Shown: in pieces, positions 48,141 through 61,836 of the stretch
Layout: every line of letters starts with the position of its first letter
Position numbering within the stretch: the stretch's first letter is position 1
From: Nomia melanderi
Lineage: Eukaryota > Arthropoda > Insecta > Hymenoptera > Halictidae
Direction of reading: 5' to 3'
Assembly (NCBI RefSeq): GCF_051020985.1
Contig: NW_027475134.1
Span: forward strand, 2,356,001 to 2,420,000
DNA: 64,000 nt
Program-made: the position numbers and the translations under genes
The notes under the pieces: generated by a model
Database searches by the model: none
Told to the model about the DNA's origin: nothing
The model's input: only the letters and a program-made list of their open reading frames with translations

Positions 48141-49058
48141 TGGGCCAGGGAAAAATCCAATATATATGTGGTGATATCTCGGGTGCTATTACAGATAACG
48201 CAATAAATCAAAGTGCATTGTCTGTAGGAGGCCCTGGCGCATGAATCTGTGCAGCGGGAACGACCTAGGACCACCAGGGGCCGAGAAAACTACAGTCTCA
48301 TGGGGCCGGACACTCAGGGTCAGGGGAAAATCCAATATATATCTGGTGATATCTCGGGTGCTATTAGAGATAGCGCAATAAACCAAGGTGAATTATCTGC
48401 AGGAGGCCCTGGCGCATGAATCTGTGCAACGGGAACGACCTCGGACCACCAGGGGCCGCGAAAACGACAGTCTCAAGGGGCCGGACACTCAGGGTCAGGG
48501 GAAAATCCAATATATATCTGGTGATATCTCTGGTGCTATTACAGATAGCGCAATAAATCAAAGTGCATTGTCTGTAGGAGGCCCTGGCGCATAAATGTGG
48601 CCAGCGGGAACGACCTCGGACCATCAGGGGCCGAGAAAACCACCGTCTCATGGGGACGGACACTCAGGGTCAGGGGAAAATCCAATATTTATCTGGTGAT
48701 ATCTTGGGTGCTATTACAGATAGCGCAATAAATCAAAGTGCATTGTCTGTAGGAGGCCCTGCCGCATGAATCTGTGCAGCGGGAACGACCTCGGACCACC
48801 AGGGGCCGAGAAAACCACCGTCCCGAGGGGCCGGACACTTAGGGTCAGTGAAAATTCAATATCTATCTGGTGATATCTCGGGTGCTAGTACAGATAGCGC
48901 AATAAATCAAAGTGAATTATCTGCAGGAGGCCCTGGCGCATGAATCTGTGCAAGGGGAACGACCTCGGACCACCAGGGGCCGAAAAAACCACAGTCTCAT
49001 GGGGCCGGACTCTCACGGTCAGGGGAAAATCCAATATATATCTGGTGATATCTCGGGA
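48141..49058. repeat. Five-monomer stretch between the two C copies
   Basis: Contains GCGCATAAATGTGGCCAGCGG and CCATCAGGGG units related to 46,430-46,630 at an offset of 2,100 bp (12 monomers), a unit with CCGTCCCGAGGGGCCGGACAC and TTAGGGTCAG, and a 1-bp loss (AAAATTCAATATC near 48,853). No gene. Confidence 0.75.
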
Positions 49059-52000
49059 GCTATTAGAGATAGCGCAATAAAACAAAGTGAATTGTCTGCA
49101 GGAGGCCCTGGCGCATGAATGTGTGCAGCGGGAACGACCTCGGACCACCAGGGGCCGAGAAAACCGCAGTCTCATGGGGCCGGACACTCAGGGTCAGGGG
49201 AAAATCCAATATATATCTGGTGATATCTCGGGTGCTATTACAGATAGAGCAATAAATCAAAGTGCATTGTCTGTACGAGGCCCTGGCGCATGAATCTGTG
49301 CAGCGGGAACGACCTAGGACCACCAGGGGCCGAGAAAACTACAGTCTCATGGTGCCGCACACTCAGGGTCAGGGGAAAATCCAATATATATCTGGTGATA
49401 TCTCGGGTGCTATTAGAGATAGCGCAATAAACCAAGGTGAATTATCTGCAGGAGGCCCTGGCGCATGAATCTGTGCAGCGGGAACGACCTCGGACCACCA
49501 GGGGCCGAGAAAACCACAGTCTCATGGGGCCGGACACTCAGGGTCAGGGGAAAATCCAATATATATCTGGTGATATCTCGGGTGCTATTACAGATAGAGC
49601 AATAAATCAAAGTGCATTGTCTGTAGGAGGCCCTGGCGCATGAATCTGTGCAGCGGGAACAACCTCGGACCACCAGGGGCCGAGAAAACCGCAGTCTCAT
49701 GGGGCCGGACACTCAGGGTCAGGGAAAAATCCAATATATATCTGGTGATATCTCGGGCGCTATTAGAGATAGCGCAATAAATCAAAGTGCATTGTCTGTA
49801 GGAAGCCCTGGCGCATGAATCTGTGCAGCGGGAACGACCTCGGAACACCAGGGGCCGAGAAAACCACCGTCTCATGGGGCAGGACACTCAGGGTCAGTGA
49901 AAAATCCAATATATATGTGGTGATATCTCGGGTGCTATTACAGATAGCGCAATAAATCAAAGTGCATTGTCTGTAGGAGACGCTGGCGCATGAACCTGTT
50001 CAGCGGGAACGTTCTCGGACCACCAGGGGCCGAGAAAACGACCGTCTCATGGGGCCGGACGCTCAGGGTCAGTGAAAAATCCAATATATATCTGGTGATA
50101 TCTCGGGTGCTATTAGAGATAGCGCAATAAACCAAAGTGAATTATCTGCAGGAGGCCCTGGCGCATGAATCTGTGCAACGGGAACGACCTCGGACCACCA
50201 GGGGCCGAGAAAACCACAGTCTCATGGGGCCGGATACTCAGGGTCAGGGGAAAATCCAATATAGATCTGGTGATATCTCGGGTGCTATTACAGATAGCGC
50301 AATAAATCATAGTGCATTGTCTGTAGGAGGCCCTGGCGCATGAATCTGGCCAGCGGGAACGACCTCGGACCACCAGGGGCCGAGAAAACCGCAGTCTCAT
50401 GGGGCCGGACACTCAGGGTCAGGGAAAAATCCAATATATATCTGTTGATATCTCGGGCGCTATTAGAGATAGCGCAATAAACCAAAGTGAATTATCTGCA
50501 GGAGGCCCTTGCGCATGAATCTGTGCAGCGGGAACGACCTCGGACCACCAGGTGCCGAGAAAACCACCGTCTCATGGGGCCGGACACTCAGGGTCAGGGA
50601 AAAATCCAATATATATCTGGTGATATCTCGGGTGCTATTAGAGATAGCCCAATAAACCAAAGTGAGTTATCTGCAGGAGGCCCTGGCGCCTGAAGCTGTG
50701 CAGCGGGAACGACCTCGGACCACCAGGGACCGAGGAAAGCACCGTCTCGAGGGGGCCGGACACTCTGGGCCAGGGAAAAATCCAATATATATGTGGTGAT
50801 ATCTCGGGTGCTATTACAGATAACGCAATAAATCATAGTGCATTGTCTGTAGGAGGCCCTGGCGCATGAATCTGGCCAGCGGGAACGACCTCGGACCACC
50901 AGCGGCCGAGAAAACCACCGTCTCATGGGGCCGGACACTCAGGGTCGGGGAAAAATCCAATATACATCTGGTGATATCTCGGGTGCTATTAGAGATAGCG
51001 CAATAAAACAAAGTGAATTGTCTGCAGGAGGCCCTGGCGCATGAATGTGTGCAGCGGGAACGACCTCGGACCACCAGGGGCCGAGAAAACCGCAGTCTCA
51101 TGGGGCCGGACACTCAGGGTCAGGGGAAAATCCAATATATATCTGGTGATATCTCGGGTGCTATTACAGATAGAGCAATAAATCAAAGTGCATTGTCTGT
51201 AGGAGGCCCTGGCGCATGAATCTGTGCAGCGTGAACGACCTCGGACCACCAGGGGCCGAGAAAACCACAGTCTCATGGGGCCGGACACTCAGGGTCAGGG
51301 GAAAATCCAATATATCTCTGGTTATATCTCGGGTGCTATTACAGATAGCGCAATAAATCAAAGTGCATTGTCTGTAGGAGGCCCTAGCGCATGAATCTGT
51401 GCAGCGGGAACGACCTCGGACCACCAGGGGCCGAGAAAACCACAGTCTCATGGGGCCGGACACTCAGGGTCAGGGGAAAATCCAATATATATCTGGTGAT
51501 ATCTCGGGTGCTATTACAGATAGCGCAATAAATCAAAGTGCATTGTCTGTAGGAGGCCCTGGCGCATGAATCTGTGCAGCGGGAACGACCTCGGACCACC
51601 AGGGGCCGAGAAAACCACAGTCTCATGGGGCCGGACACTCAGGGTCAGTGAAAAATCCAATATATATCGGTTGATATCTCGGGCGCTATTAGAGATAGCG
51701 CAATAAACCAAAGTGAATTATCTGCAGGAGGCCCTGGCGCATGAATCTGTGCAGCGGGAACGACCTCGGACCACCAGGGGCCGAGAAAACCACCGTCTCA
51801 TGGGGCCGGACACTCAGGGTCAGGGAAAAATGCAATATATATCTGGTGATATCTCGGGTGCTATTACAGATAGCGCAATAAATCAAATTGCATTGTCTGT
51901 AGGAGGCCCTGGCGCATAAATGTGGACAGCGGGAACAACCTCGGACCATCAGGGGCCGAGAAAACCACCGTCTCATGGGGCCGGACACTCAGGGTCAGGG

Positions 52001-55000
52001 GAAAATCCAATATTTATCTGGTGATATCTTGGGTGCTATTACAGATAGCGCAATAAATCAAAGTGCATTGTCTGTAGGAGGCCCTGGCGCATGAATCTGT
52101 GCAGCGGGAACGACCTCGGACCACCAGGGGCCGAGAAAACCACAGTCTCATGGGGCCGGACACTCAGGGTCAGGGAAAAATTCAATATATATCTGGTGAT
52201 ATCTTGGGTGCTATTAGAGATAGCGCAATAAACCAAAGTGAGTTATCTGCACGAGGCCCTGGCGCATGAATCTGTGCAACGGGAACGACCTCGGACCACC
52301 AGGGGCCGAAAAAACCACAGTCTCATGGGGCCGGACACTCAGGGTCAGGGAAAAATCCAATATATATCTGGTGATATCTCGGGTGCTATTACAGATAGCG
52401 CAATAAATCAAAGTGCATTGTCTGTAGGAGGCCCTGGCGCATGAATCTGTGCAGCGGGAACGACCTCGGACCACCAGGGGCCGTGAAAACCACAGTCTCA
52501 TGGGGCCGGACACTCAGGGTCAGGGGAAAATCCTATATATATCTGGTGATATCTCGGGTGCTATTAAAGATAGCGCAATAAACTAAAGTGAATTATGTGC
52601 AGGAGGCCCTGGTGCATGAATGTGTGCAGCGGGAACGTCCTCGGACCACCAGGGGCCGAGAAAACCGCAGTCTCATGGGGCCGGACACTCAGGGTCAGGG
52701 AAAAATCCAATATATATCTGGTGATATCTCGGGCGCTATTAGAGATAGCGCAATAAGCCAAAGGGAATTATCTGCAGGAGGCCCTGGCGCATGCATCTGT
52801 GCAGCGGGAACGACCTAGGACCACCAGGGACCGAGAAAACCACCGTCTCATGGGGCCGGACACTCAGGGTCAGGGAAAAATCCAATATATATCTGGTGAT
52901 ATCTCGGGTGCTATTAGAGATAGCGCAATAAACGAAAGTGAATTATCTGCAGGAGGCCCTGGCGCATGAATTTGTGCAGCGGGAACGACCGCGGACCACC
53001 AGGGGCCGAGAAAACCACCGTCTCATGGGGCCGGACACTCTGGGTCAGCGAAAAATCCAATATATATGTGGTGATATCTCGGGTGCTATTACAGATAGCG
53101 CAATAAATCAAAGTGCATTGTCTGTAGGAGGCCCTGGCGCATGAATCTGTGCAGCGGGAACGACCTCAGACCACCAGGGGCCGAGGAAACCACAGTCTCA
53201 TGGGGCCGGACACTCAGGGTCAGGGAAAAATCCAATATATATCTGGTGATATCTTGGGTGCTATTAGATATAGCGCAATAAACCAAAGTGAATTATCTGC
53301 AGGAGGCCCTGGCGCATGAATCTGTGCAACGGGAACGACCTCGGACCACCAGGGGCCGAAAAATCCACAGTCTCATGGGGCCGGACACTCAGGGTCAGGG
53401 AAAAATCCAATATATATCTGGTGATATCTCGGGTGCTATTAGAGATAGCGCAATAAACCATAGTGAATTATCTGCAGGAGGCCCTGGCGCATGAATGTGT
53501 CCAGCGGGAACGACCACGGACCACCAGGAGCCGAGAAAACCGCAGTCTCATGGGGCCGGACACTCAGGGTCAGGGAAAAATCCAATATATATCTGTTGAT
53601 ATCTCGGGCGCTATTAGAGATAGCGCAATAAACCAAAGTAAATTATCTGCAGGAGGCCCTGGCGCATGAATCTGTGCAACGGTAACGACCTCGGACCACC
53701 AGGGGTCGAAAAAACAACAGTCTCATGGGGCCGGACACTCAGGGTCAGGGAAAAATCCAATATATATCTGGTGATATCTCGGGTGCTATTACAGATAGCG
53801 CAATAAATCAAAGTGCATTGTCTGTAGGAGGCCCTGGCGCACGAATCTGTGCAGCGGGAACGACCTCGGACCACCAGGGGCCGAGTAAACCACAGTCTCA
53901 TGGGGCGGACACTCAGGGTCAGGGGAAAATCCAATATATATCTGGTGATATCTCGGGTGCTATTAAAGATAGCGCAATAAGCCAAAGGGAATTCTCTGCA
54001 GGAGGCCCTGGCGCATGCATCTGTGCAGCTGGAACGTCCTAGGACCACCAGGGGCCGAGAAAACCACCGTCTCATGGGGCCGGACACTCAGGGTAAGGGA
54101 AAAATCCAATATACATCTGGTGATATCTCGGGTGCTATTCGAGATAGCGCAATAAACGAAAGTGAATTATCTGCAGGAGGCCCTGGCGCATGAATCTGTG
54201 CAGCGGGAACGACCGCGGACCACCAGGGGCCGAGAAAACCACCGTCTCATGGGGCCGGACACTCAGGGTCAGGGAAAAATCCAATATATATCTGGTGATA
54301 TCTCGGGTGCTATTAGAGATAGCGCAATAAACCAAGGTGAGTCATCTGCAGGAGGCCCTGGCGCCTGAAGCTGTGCAGCGCGAACGACCTCGGACCACCA
54401 GGGGCCGAGAAAACCACCGTCTCATGGGGCCGGACACTCTGGGTCAGCGAAAAATCCAATATATATGTGGTGATACCTCAGGTGCTATTACAGATAGCGC
54501 AATAAATCAAAGTGCATTGTCTGTAGGAGGCCCTGGCGCATGAATCTGTGCAGCGGGAACAACCTCGGACCACCAGGGGCCGATAAAACTACAGTCTCAT
54601 GCGGCCGGACACTCAGGGTCTGGGGAAAATCCAATATATATCTGGTGATATCTCCGGTCCTATTACAGATAGCGAAATAAATCAAAGTGCATTGTCTGTA
54701 GGAGGCCCTGGCGCATGAATCTGTGCAGCGGGAACGACCTCGGACCACCAGAGGCCGAGGAAACCACAGTCTCATGGGGCCGGACACTCAGGGTCAGGGC
54801 AAAATCCAATATATATCTGGTGATATCTCGGGTGCTATTAGAGATAGCGCAATAAACCATAGTGAATTATCTGCAGGAGGCCCTGGCGCATGAATGTGTG
54901 CAGCGGGAACGACCTCGGACCACCAGGGGCCGAGAAAACCGCAGTCTCATGGGGCCGGACACTCAGGGTCAGGGAAAAATCCAATATATATCTGTTGATA

Positions 55001-55140
55001 TCTCGGGCGCTATTAGAGATAGCGCAATAAACCAAAGTGAATTATCTGCAGGAGGACCTGGCGCATGAAGCTGTGCAGCGGGAACGACCTCGGACCACCA
55101 GGGGCCGAGGAAAGCACCGTCTCGAGGGGGCCGGACACTC
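49059..55140. repeat. Large segmental duplication C, right copy
   Basis: Begins after TCTCGGGAGC at 49,058 (TCTCGGGTGC in the left copy) and ends at GCCGGACACTC near 55,140, where the left copy has TGGGCCAGGG and this copy AGGGTCTGGC. The eight monomers at about 52,030-53,650 have no counterpart in the left copy; they look like alpha and beta units gained here or lost there. Most of the rest looks nearly identical base for base. Confidence 0.88.
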
Positions 55141-55185
55141 AGGGTCTGGCGAAAATCCACTATATATCTGGTGATATCTCGGGTA

Positions 55186-56951
55186 CTATTAGAGATAGCG
55201 CAATAAACCAAACTGCATTGTCTGTAGGAGGCCCTGGCGCATGAATCTGTGCAGCGGCAGCGACCTCTGACCACAAGGGGCCGAGAAAACCACCGTCTCA
55301 TGGGGCCGGACACTCAGGGTCGAGTAAAAATCCAATATATATGTGGAGATATCTCGGGTGCTAATAGAGATAGCGCGATAAACCAAAGTGAATTATCTGC
55401 AGGAGGCCCTGGCGCATGCATCTGTGCAGCGGGAACGACCTCGGACCACCAGGGGCCGAGAAAATCACCGTCTCATGGGGACGGGCACTCAGGGTCAGTG
55501 AAAAATCCAATATATATCTGGTGATATCTCGGGTGCTATTACAGATAGCGCAATAAATCAAAGTGCATTGTCTGTAGGAGGCCCTGGCGCATCAATCTGT
55601 GCAGCGGGAACGACCTCGGACCACCAGCGGCCGAGAAAACCACAGTCTCATGGGGCCGGACACTCAGGGTCAGGGGAAAATCCAATATATATTTGGTGAT
55701 ATCTCGGGTGCTATTAGAGATAGCGCAATAAACCAAAGTGAATTATCTGCAGGAGGCCCTGGCGCATGAATCTGTGCAGCGGGAACGACCTCGGACCACC
55801 AGGGGCCGAAAAAACCACAGTCTCATGGGGCCGGACACTCATGGTTAGGGTAAAATCCAATATATATCTGGTGATATCTCGGGTGCTATTACAGATAGCG
55901 CAATAAATCAAAGTGCATAGTCTGTAGGAGGCCCCGGCGCATGAATCTGTGCAGCGGGAACGACCTCGGACGACCAGGGGCCCTGAAAACCACAGTCTCA
56001 TGGGGCCGGACACTCAGGGTCAGGGGAAAATCCAATATATATCTGGTGATATCTCGGGTGCTATTACAGATAGCGCAATAAATCAATGTGCATTGTCTGT
56101 AGGAGACCCTGGCGCATGAATCTGTGCAGCGGGAACGACCTCGGACCACCACGGGCCGAGAAAACGACCGTCTCATGGGGCCGGACGCTCAGGGTCAGTG
56201 AAAAATCCAATATATATCTGGTGATATCTCGGGTGCTATTACAGATAGCGCAATAAATCAAAGTGCAATGTCTGTAGGAGGCCCCGGCGCATGAATCTGT
56301 GCAGCGGGAACGACCTCGGACGACCAGGGGCCCAGAAAACCACAGTCTCATGTTGCCGGACACTCAGGGTCAGGGAAAAATCCAATATATATCTGGTGAT
56401 ATCTCGGGTGCTATTACAGATAGCGCAATAAATCAATGTGCATTGTCTGTAGGAGACCCTGGCGCATGAATCTGTGCAGCGGGACCGACCTCGGACCACC
56501 AGGGGCCGAAAAAACCACAGTCTCATGGGGCCGGACACTCATGGTCAGGGTAAAATCCAATATATATCTGGTGATATCTCGGGTGCTATTACAGATAGCG
56601 CAATAAGTCAAAGTGCATAGTCTGTAGGAGGCCCCGGCGCATGAATCTGTGCAGCGGGAACGACCTCGGACGACCAGGGGCCCTGAAAACCACAGTCTCA
56701 TGGGGCCGGACACTCAGGGTCAGGGGAAAATCCAATATATATCTGGTGATATCTCGGGTGCTATTACAGATAGCGCAATAAATCAATGTGCATTGTCTGT
56801 AGGAGTCCCTGGCGCATGAATCTGTGCAGCGGGAACGACCTCGGACCACCACGGGCCGAGAAAACGACCGTCTCATGGGGCCGGACGCTCAGGGTCAGTG
56901 AAAAATCCAGTATATATCTGGTGATATCTCGGGTGCTATTACAGATAGCGC
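55186..56951. repeat. Segmental duplication D, left copy
   Basis: Matches 61,837-63,602 at offset 6,651 bp (38 x 175 plus 1), with differences such as CGGCAGCGACC versus CGGGCGCGACC. Both copies start with GACCTCTGACCACAAGGGG and GTCGAGTAAAAATCC units and run into the four-monomer HOR (p q r s p q r). Confidence 0.88.
55757..56951. repeat. 4-monomer (700-bp) higher-order repeat p-q-r-s, left cluster
   Basis: Four distinct monomers repeat at 700-bp spacing: p (GGCCGAAAAAACCACAG, CTCATGGT), q (CGACCAGGGGCCCTGAAAACC), r (CCACCACGGGCCGAGAAAACG) and s (CGACCAGGGGCCCAGAAAACC, with CATGTTGCC). Here they read p q r s p q r, after which the pattern breaks near 56,952. In q and s the right arm of the junction dyad is altered (CCCTG or CCCAG in place of CCGAG) and an ApaI site (GGGCCC) appears. 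Confidence 0.9.
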
Positions 56952-59900
56952 GATAAATCAAAGTGCATTGTCTGTAGGAGGCACAGGCGAATGAGTCTGT
57001 GCAGCAGGAACGACCTCGAACCACCAGGGGCCGAGACAACCACCGTCTCATGGGGCCGGACACTCAGGGTCGGGGTAAAATCCAATATATATCTGGTGAT
57101 ATCTCGGGTGCTATTACAGATAGCGCAATAAATCAATGTGCATTGTCTGTAGGAGGCCCTGGCGCATGAATCTGTGCAGCGGGAACGACCTCGGACCACC
57201 AGGGTCCGAGAAAACCACAGTCTCATGGGGCCGGACACTCAGGGTCAGGGAAAAATCCATTATATATCTGGTGATAGATCGGGTGCCATTAGAGATAGCT
57301 CGATAAATCAAAGTGCATTGTCTGCAGGAGGCCCTGACGCATGAATCTGTGCAGCGGGAACGACCTCGGAACACCAGGGGCCGAGAAAACCACAGTCTCA
57401 TCGGGCCGAGAACTCAGGGTCAGGCAAAAATCCAATATATATCTGGTGATATCTCGGGTGCTATTACACATAGCGCATTAAACCAACGCGCATTGTCTGT
57501 AGGAGGCCATGGCGCATGAATCTGTGCAGCGGGAACGACCTCGGACCACCAGGGGCCGAGAAAACCACAGTCTCATGAAGCCGGACACTCAGGGTCAGGG
57601 GAAAATCCAATATATATCTGGTGATATCTCGGGTGCTATTACAGATAGCGCAATAAATCAAAGTGAATTATCTGCAGGAGGCCCTGGCGCATGAATCTGT
57701 GTAGCGGGAACGACCTCGGACCACCAGGGGCCGAGAAAACCACAGTCACATGGGGCCGGTCACTCAGGGTCAGGGGAAAATCCAATATATATCTGGTGAT
57801 ATCTCGGGTGCTATTAGATACAGCGCAATAAACCAAATTGAATTATCTGCAGGAGGCCCTGGCGCATGAATCTGGGCAGCGGGAACGACCTCGGACCACC
57901 AGGGGCCGAGAAAACCACAGTCTAGTGAGGCCGGACACTCAGGGTCAGGGGAAAATCCAATATATATATCATGTGATATCTCGGGTGCTATTAGATACAG
58001 CGCAATAAACCAAAGTGTATTATCTACAAGAGGCCCTGGCGCATGCATCTGTGCAGCGGGAACGACCTCGGACCACCAGGGGCCGAGAAAACTAAAGTCT
58101 CATGGGGCCGGACACTCAGGGTCTGGGGAAAATCCATTATATATCTGGTGATATGTCGGGAGCTATTACAGATAGCGCAATAAATCAAAGTTCATTGTCT
58201 GGAGGAGGCCCTGGCGCATGAATCTGTGCAGCGGGAACGACCTCGGACCCCCAGGGGCCGAGAAAACTACAGTCTCATGCGGCCGGACACTCAGGGTCTG
58301 GGGAAAATCCAATATATATCTGGTGATATCTCGGGTCCTATTGCAGATAGCGAAATAAATCAAAGTGCATTGTCTGTAGGAGGCCCTGGCGCATGAATCT
58401 GTGCAGCGGGAACGACCTCGGACCACCAGGGGCCGAGGAAACCACAGTCTCATGGGGCCGTACACTCAGGGTCAGGGAAAAATCCAATATATATCTGGTG
58501 ATATCTTGGGTGCTATTAGATATAGCGCAATAAACCAAAGTGCATTATCTGCAGGAGGCCCTGGCGCATGAATCTGTGCAACGGGAACGACCTCGGACCA
58601 CCAGGGGCCGAAAAATCCACAGTCTCATGGGGCCGGACACTCAGGGTCAGGGAAAAATCCAATATATATCTGGTGATATCTTGGGTGCTATTAGCGATAG
58701 CGTAATAAACCAAAGTGAATTATCTGCAGGAGGCCCTGGCGCAAGAATCTGTGCAGCGGGAACGACCTCGGACCACCAGGGGCCGAGACAACAACCGTCT
58801 CATGGGGCCGGACACTCAGGGTCAGGGAAAAATCCAATATATATCTGGTGATATCTCGGGTTATATTACAGATAGCACAATAAATAAAAGTGCATTGTCT
58901 GTAGGAGGCCCTGGCGCATGAATGTGTGCAGCGGGAACGACCTCGGACCACCAGGGGCCGAGACAACCACCGTCTCATGGGGCCGGACACTCAGGGTCAG
59001 GGGAAAATCCAATATATATCTGGTGATATCTCTTGTGCTATTACAGATAGAGCAATAAACCAAAGTGAATTATCTGCAGGAGGCCCTGGCCCATGCATCT
59101 GTGCAGCGGGAACGACCTCGGACCACCAGGGGCCGAGAAAACTACCGTCTCATGGGGCCGGACACTCAGGGTCAGGGAAAAATGCAATATATATCTGGTG
59201 ATATGTCGGGTGCTATTACAGATAGCACAATAAATCAAAGTGCATTGTCTGGACGAGGTCCTGGCGCATGAATCTGGGCAGCGGGAACGACCTCGGACCA
59301 CCAGGGGCCGAGAAAACCACAGTCTCATGGGGCCGGACACTCAGGGTCAGGGGAAAATCCAATATATATCTGGTGATATCTCGGGTGCTATTAGAGATAG
59401 GGCAATAAACCAAAGTGAATTATCTGCAGCAGGCCATGGCGCATGAATCTGTGCAACGGGAACGACCTCGCACCACCAGGGGCCGAGAAAACCACAGTCT
59501 CATGGGGCCGGACACTCAGGGTCAGGGGAAAATCCAATATATATCTGGTGATATCTCGGGTGCTATTACAGATAGAGCAATAAATCAAAGTGCATTGTCT
59601 GGAGGAGGCCCTGGCGCATGTATCTGGGCAGCGGGAACGACCTCGAACCACCAGGGGCCGAGAAAACCACAGTCTCATGGGGCCGGACACTCAGGGTCAG
59701 GGGAAAATCCAATATATATCTGGTGATATCTCGGGTGCTATTAGAGATAGCGCAATAAACCAAAGTGAATTATCTGCAGGAGGCCCTGCCGCATGCATCT
59801 GTGCAGCGGGAACGACCTCGGACCACCAGGGGCCGAAAAAACCACAGTCTCATGGGGCCGGACACTCAGGGTCAGGGGAAAATCCAATATATATCTGGTG

Positions 59901-61836
59901 ATATCTCGGGTGCTATTAGAGATAGGGCAATAAACCAAAGTGAATTATCTGCAGCAGGCCATGGCGCATGAATCTGTGCAACGGGAACGACCTCGCACCA
60001 CCAGGGGCCGAGAAAACCACAGTCTCATGGGGCCGGACACTCAGGGTCAGGGGAAAATCCAATATATATCTGGTGATATCTCGGGTGCTATTAGAGATAG
60101 CGCAATAAACCAAAGTGAATTATCTGCAGGAGGCCCTGCCGCATGCATCTGTGCAGCGGGAACGACCTCGGAACACCAGGGGCCGAGAAAACCACCGTCT
60201 CATGGGGCAGGACACTCAGGGTCAGTGAAAAATCCAATATATATGTGGTGATATCTCGGGTGCTATTACAGATAGCGCAATAAATCAAAGTGCATTGTCT
60301 GTAGGAGACCCTGGCGCATGAACCTGTCCAGCGGAACGACCTCGGACCACCAGGGGCCGAGAAAACCACCGTCTCATGGGGCCGGACACTCTGGGTCAGC
60401 GAAAAATCCAATATATATCTGGTGATATCTCGGGTGCTATTACAGATAGCGCAATAAATCAAAGTGCATTGTCTGTAGGAGGCCCTGGCGCATGACTATG
60501 TGCAGCGGGAACGACCTCGGACCACCAGGGGCCGAGAAAACTACAGTCTCATGCGGCCGGACACTCAGGGTCTGGGGAAAATACAATATATATCTGGTGA
60601 TATCTCGGGTCCTATTACAGATAGCGAAATAAATCAAAGTGCATTGTCTGTAGGAGGCCCTGGCGCATGAATCTGTGCAGCGGGAACGACCTCGGACCAC
60701 CAGGGGCCGAGGAAACCACAGTCTCATGGGGCCAGACACTCAGGGTCAGGGAAAAATCCAATATATATCTGGTGATATCTTGGGTGCTATTAGATATAGC
60801 GCAATAAACCAAAGTGAATTATCTGCAGGAGGCCCTGGCGCATGAATCTGTGCAACGGGAAAGACCTCGGACCACCAGGGGCCGAAAAATCCACAGTCTC
60901 ATGGGGCCGGACACTCAGGATCAGGGAAAAATCCAATATATATCTGGTGATATCTTGGGTGCTATTAGAGATAGCGTAATAAACCAAAGTGAATTATCTG
61001 CAGGAGGCCCTGGCGCAAGAATCTGTGCAGCGGGAACGACCTCGGACCACCAGGGGCCGAGACAACAACCGTCTCATGGGGCCGGACACTCAGGGTCAGG
61101 GAATAATCCTATATATATCTGGTGATATCTCAGGTTATATTACAGATAGCACAATAAATCAAAGTGCATTGTCTGTAGGAGGCCCTGGCGCATGAATCTG
61201 TGCAGAGGGAACGATTTCGGACCACCAGGGGCCGAGACAACAACCGTCTCATGGGGCCGGACACTCAGGGTCAGGGAAAAATCCAATATATATCTGGTGA
61301 TATCTCGGGTTATATTACAGATAGCACAATAAATCAAAGTGCATTGTCTGTAGGAGGCCCTGTCGCATGAATCTGTGCAGAGGGAACGACCTCGGACCAC
61401 CAGGGGCCGAGAAAACCACCGTCTCATGGCGCCGGACACTCAGGGTCAGGGGAAAATCCAATATATATCTGGTGATATCTCGGGTGCTATTACAGATAGC
61501 GCAATAAATCAAAGTGCATTGTCTGTAGGAGGCCCTGGCGCATGAACCTGTGCAGCGGCAACGACCTCGGACCACCAGGGGCCGAGAAAACCACAGTGTC
61601 ATGGGGCCGGACACTCTGGGTCAGGGGAAAATCCAATATATATCTGGTGATATCTCGGGTGCTATTACAGATAGCGCAATAAATCAAAGTGCATTGTATG
61701 CAGGAGGCCCTTGCGAATGAATCTGTTCAGCGGGAACGACCTCGGATCACCAGGGGCCGAGAAAACCACAGACACATGGGGCCGGACACTCAGGGTCGAG
61801 GAAAAATCCAATATATATCTGGTGATATCTCGGGTG
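56952..61836. repeat. Mixed monomers with local 3- and 13-monomer duplications
   Basis: Bases 58,240-58,920 match about 60,514-61,194 at an offset of 2,274 (13 x 175 minus 1), sharing CATGCGGCCGGACAC, AGCGAAATAAATC, CCGAAAAATCCACAG and GCGCAAGAATC. Bases 59,281-59,565 match 59,806-60,090 at 525 bp (three monomers), sharing GATAGGGCAATAAACC, GCAGCAGGCCATGG and CCTCGCACCACC. A 2-bp insertion lengthens the A/T patch at 57,961-57,976 (TATATATATCATGTG), and a 1-bp loss (CCAGCGGAACG) is near 60,329. No genes. Confidence 0.8.
57961..57976. other. Lengthened A/T tract (2-bp insertion)
   Basis: CCAATATATATCTGGTGATATC becomes a run with one extra AT step and CATGTGATATC. This is the only 2-bp gain I see in the array, and it moves the lattice by two. 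It probably arose by slippage in the AT dinucleotide run. Confidence 0.8.
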
